This document shows positions 5,211-5,563 of a stretch of 5,563 nt of DNA, one piece after another (the stretch's first letter is position 1; each line of letters begins with the position of its first letter). Where the stretch lies: assembly GCA_027484885.1 (NCBI GenBank), contig JAIXSD010000680.1, positions 1 through 5,563 of the forward strand, in the 5' to 3' direction. The notes under the pieces were generated by a model that saw only the letters and a program-made list of their open reading frames with translations, was not told the origin of the DNA and ran no database searches. The position numbers and the translations under genes are program-made. The DNA comes from Rubrivivax sp. Lineage in GTDB: Bacteria; Pseudomonadota; Gammaproteobacteria; Burkholderiales; Burkholderiaceae_C.

Positions 5211-5563
5211 GTGACCGAGGCGCAGCGACCCCTGCGCTGGGCCTTGGTCGGCCCCGGCGCCATCGCCGGGCGCTTTGTCCAGGCCTTGCAGGGCCTGCCT
5301 GGCCAAGAGCTGAGCTTGATCCTGGGCCGCGACCTGGCTCGGGCGCAGGCTTTCGCCTCGGCCCACTTCACATCAGGCCGGCCCGAGCCGCGCCTCCAGC
5401 AGGCCGTGGGTGAAGCGCAGCTGCGCGCCGCGCTCAGCCGCCCCGAGATCGACGCCGTCTACATCGCCACGCCCCATGCCCAGCATGGCGAGGCGGTGGC
5501 CGCGGCCTTGCAGGCCGGCAAGGCCGTGCTCTGCGAGAAGCCGCTGGTGCCAGGTCTTGCCCA
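5211..5563 (+). CDS. Gfo/Idh/MocA-family NAD(P)-dependent oxidoreductase, N-terminal part (3'-truncated)
   Basis: The frame is open from GTG 5211 to the right edge (117 codons plus two bases) and has no stop in the window. The visible part is the N-terminal Rossmann domain. It shows WALVGPGAIAGRF (10-22) with the G-x-G-x-x-A dinucleotide motif (G14, G16, A19), IDAVYIATPHAQHGEA (80-95), and AGKAVLCEKPL (102-112) with the EKP motif, whose lysine (K110) is conserved in the family. Members oxidise or reduce sugars, inositols, dihydrodiols and related substrates; the substrate is set by the C-terminal domain, which is missing here, so no specific name is justified. GTG is chosen because it places the Rossmann strand at residue 10, as is usual, and because no ATG or GTG lies just upstream in frame. 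The Shine-Dalgarno is weak. The start is 20 nt after the H1-like gene's stop, so co-transcription is possible. Confidence 0.88.
   Translation, partial: MTEAQRPLRWALVGPGAIAGRFVQALQGLPGQELSLILGRDLARAQAFASAHFTSGRPEPRLQQAVGEAQLRAALSRPEIDAVYIATPHAQHGEAVAAALQAGKAVLCEKPLVPGLA

Overview
The window reads as an ordinary chromosomal segment of a high-GC betaproteobacterium. GC is roughly two thirds by eye, third codon positions are strongly G/C, and a TTG and a GTG start are used. A proC-ubiC pair and a lysine/alanine-rich histone-H1-like protein point to Burkholderiales, perhaps the Roseateles/Rubrivivax/Paucibacter side. The genus is an inference from gene content, not a search result.

Layout. (1) 1-2046 (+): the 3' 681 codons of a TPR protein with a buried zinc-metallopeptidase domain (HELSH, then E319). 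Its spacing resembles the catalytic centre of anthrax lethal factor. (2) 2047-2748 (-): a complete flavin nitroreductase-fold protein that looks like a bacterial iodotyrosine deiodinase. It is convergent with gene 1, and the two stop codons abut exactly as TGATCA. (3) 2749-2934: a divergent intergenic region holding a 9-bp inverted repeat. (4) 2935-3750 (+): proC, pyrroline-5-carboxylate reductase. (5) 3814-4386 (+): ubiC, chorismate lyase, with a TTG start behind a clear Shine-Dalgarno and a G/C hairpin just upstream of it. (6) 4429-5190 (+): a DNA-binding candidate with one or two AP2-like modules and a 75-residue Ala/Lys/Pro tail like histone H1, apparently with its own promoter overlapping the end of ubiC. 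(7) 5211-5563 (+): the N-terminal 117 codons of a Gfo/Idh/MocA-type NAD(P)-dependent oxidoreductase, cut by the window edge.

How the genes relate. proC and ubiC are probably co-transcribed but serve different pathways (proline and ubiquinone). The H1-like gene and the oxidoreductase are 20 nt apart on one strand and may share a transcript. The TPR peptidase and the nitroreductase converge and have no evident functional link. No mobile element, CRISPR, tRNA or rRNA is visible, and no gene-free stretch exceeds 300 bases. The most unusual items are the lethal-factor-like peptidase centre inside a TPR protein and the AP2-plus-H1-tail protein.
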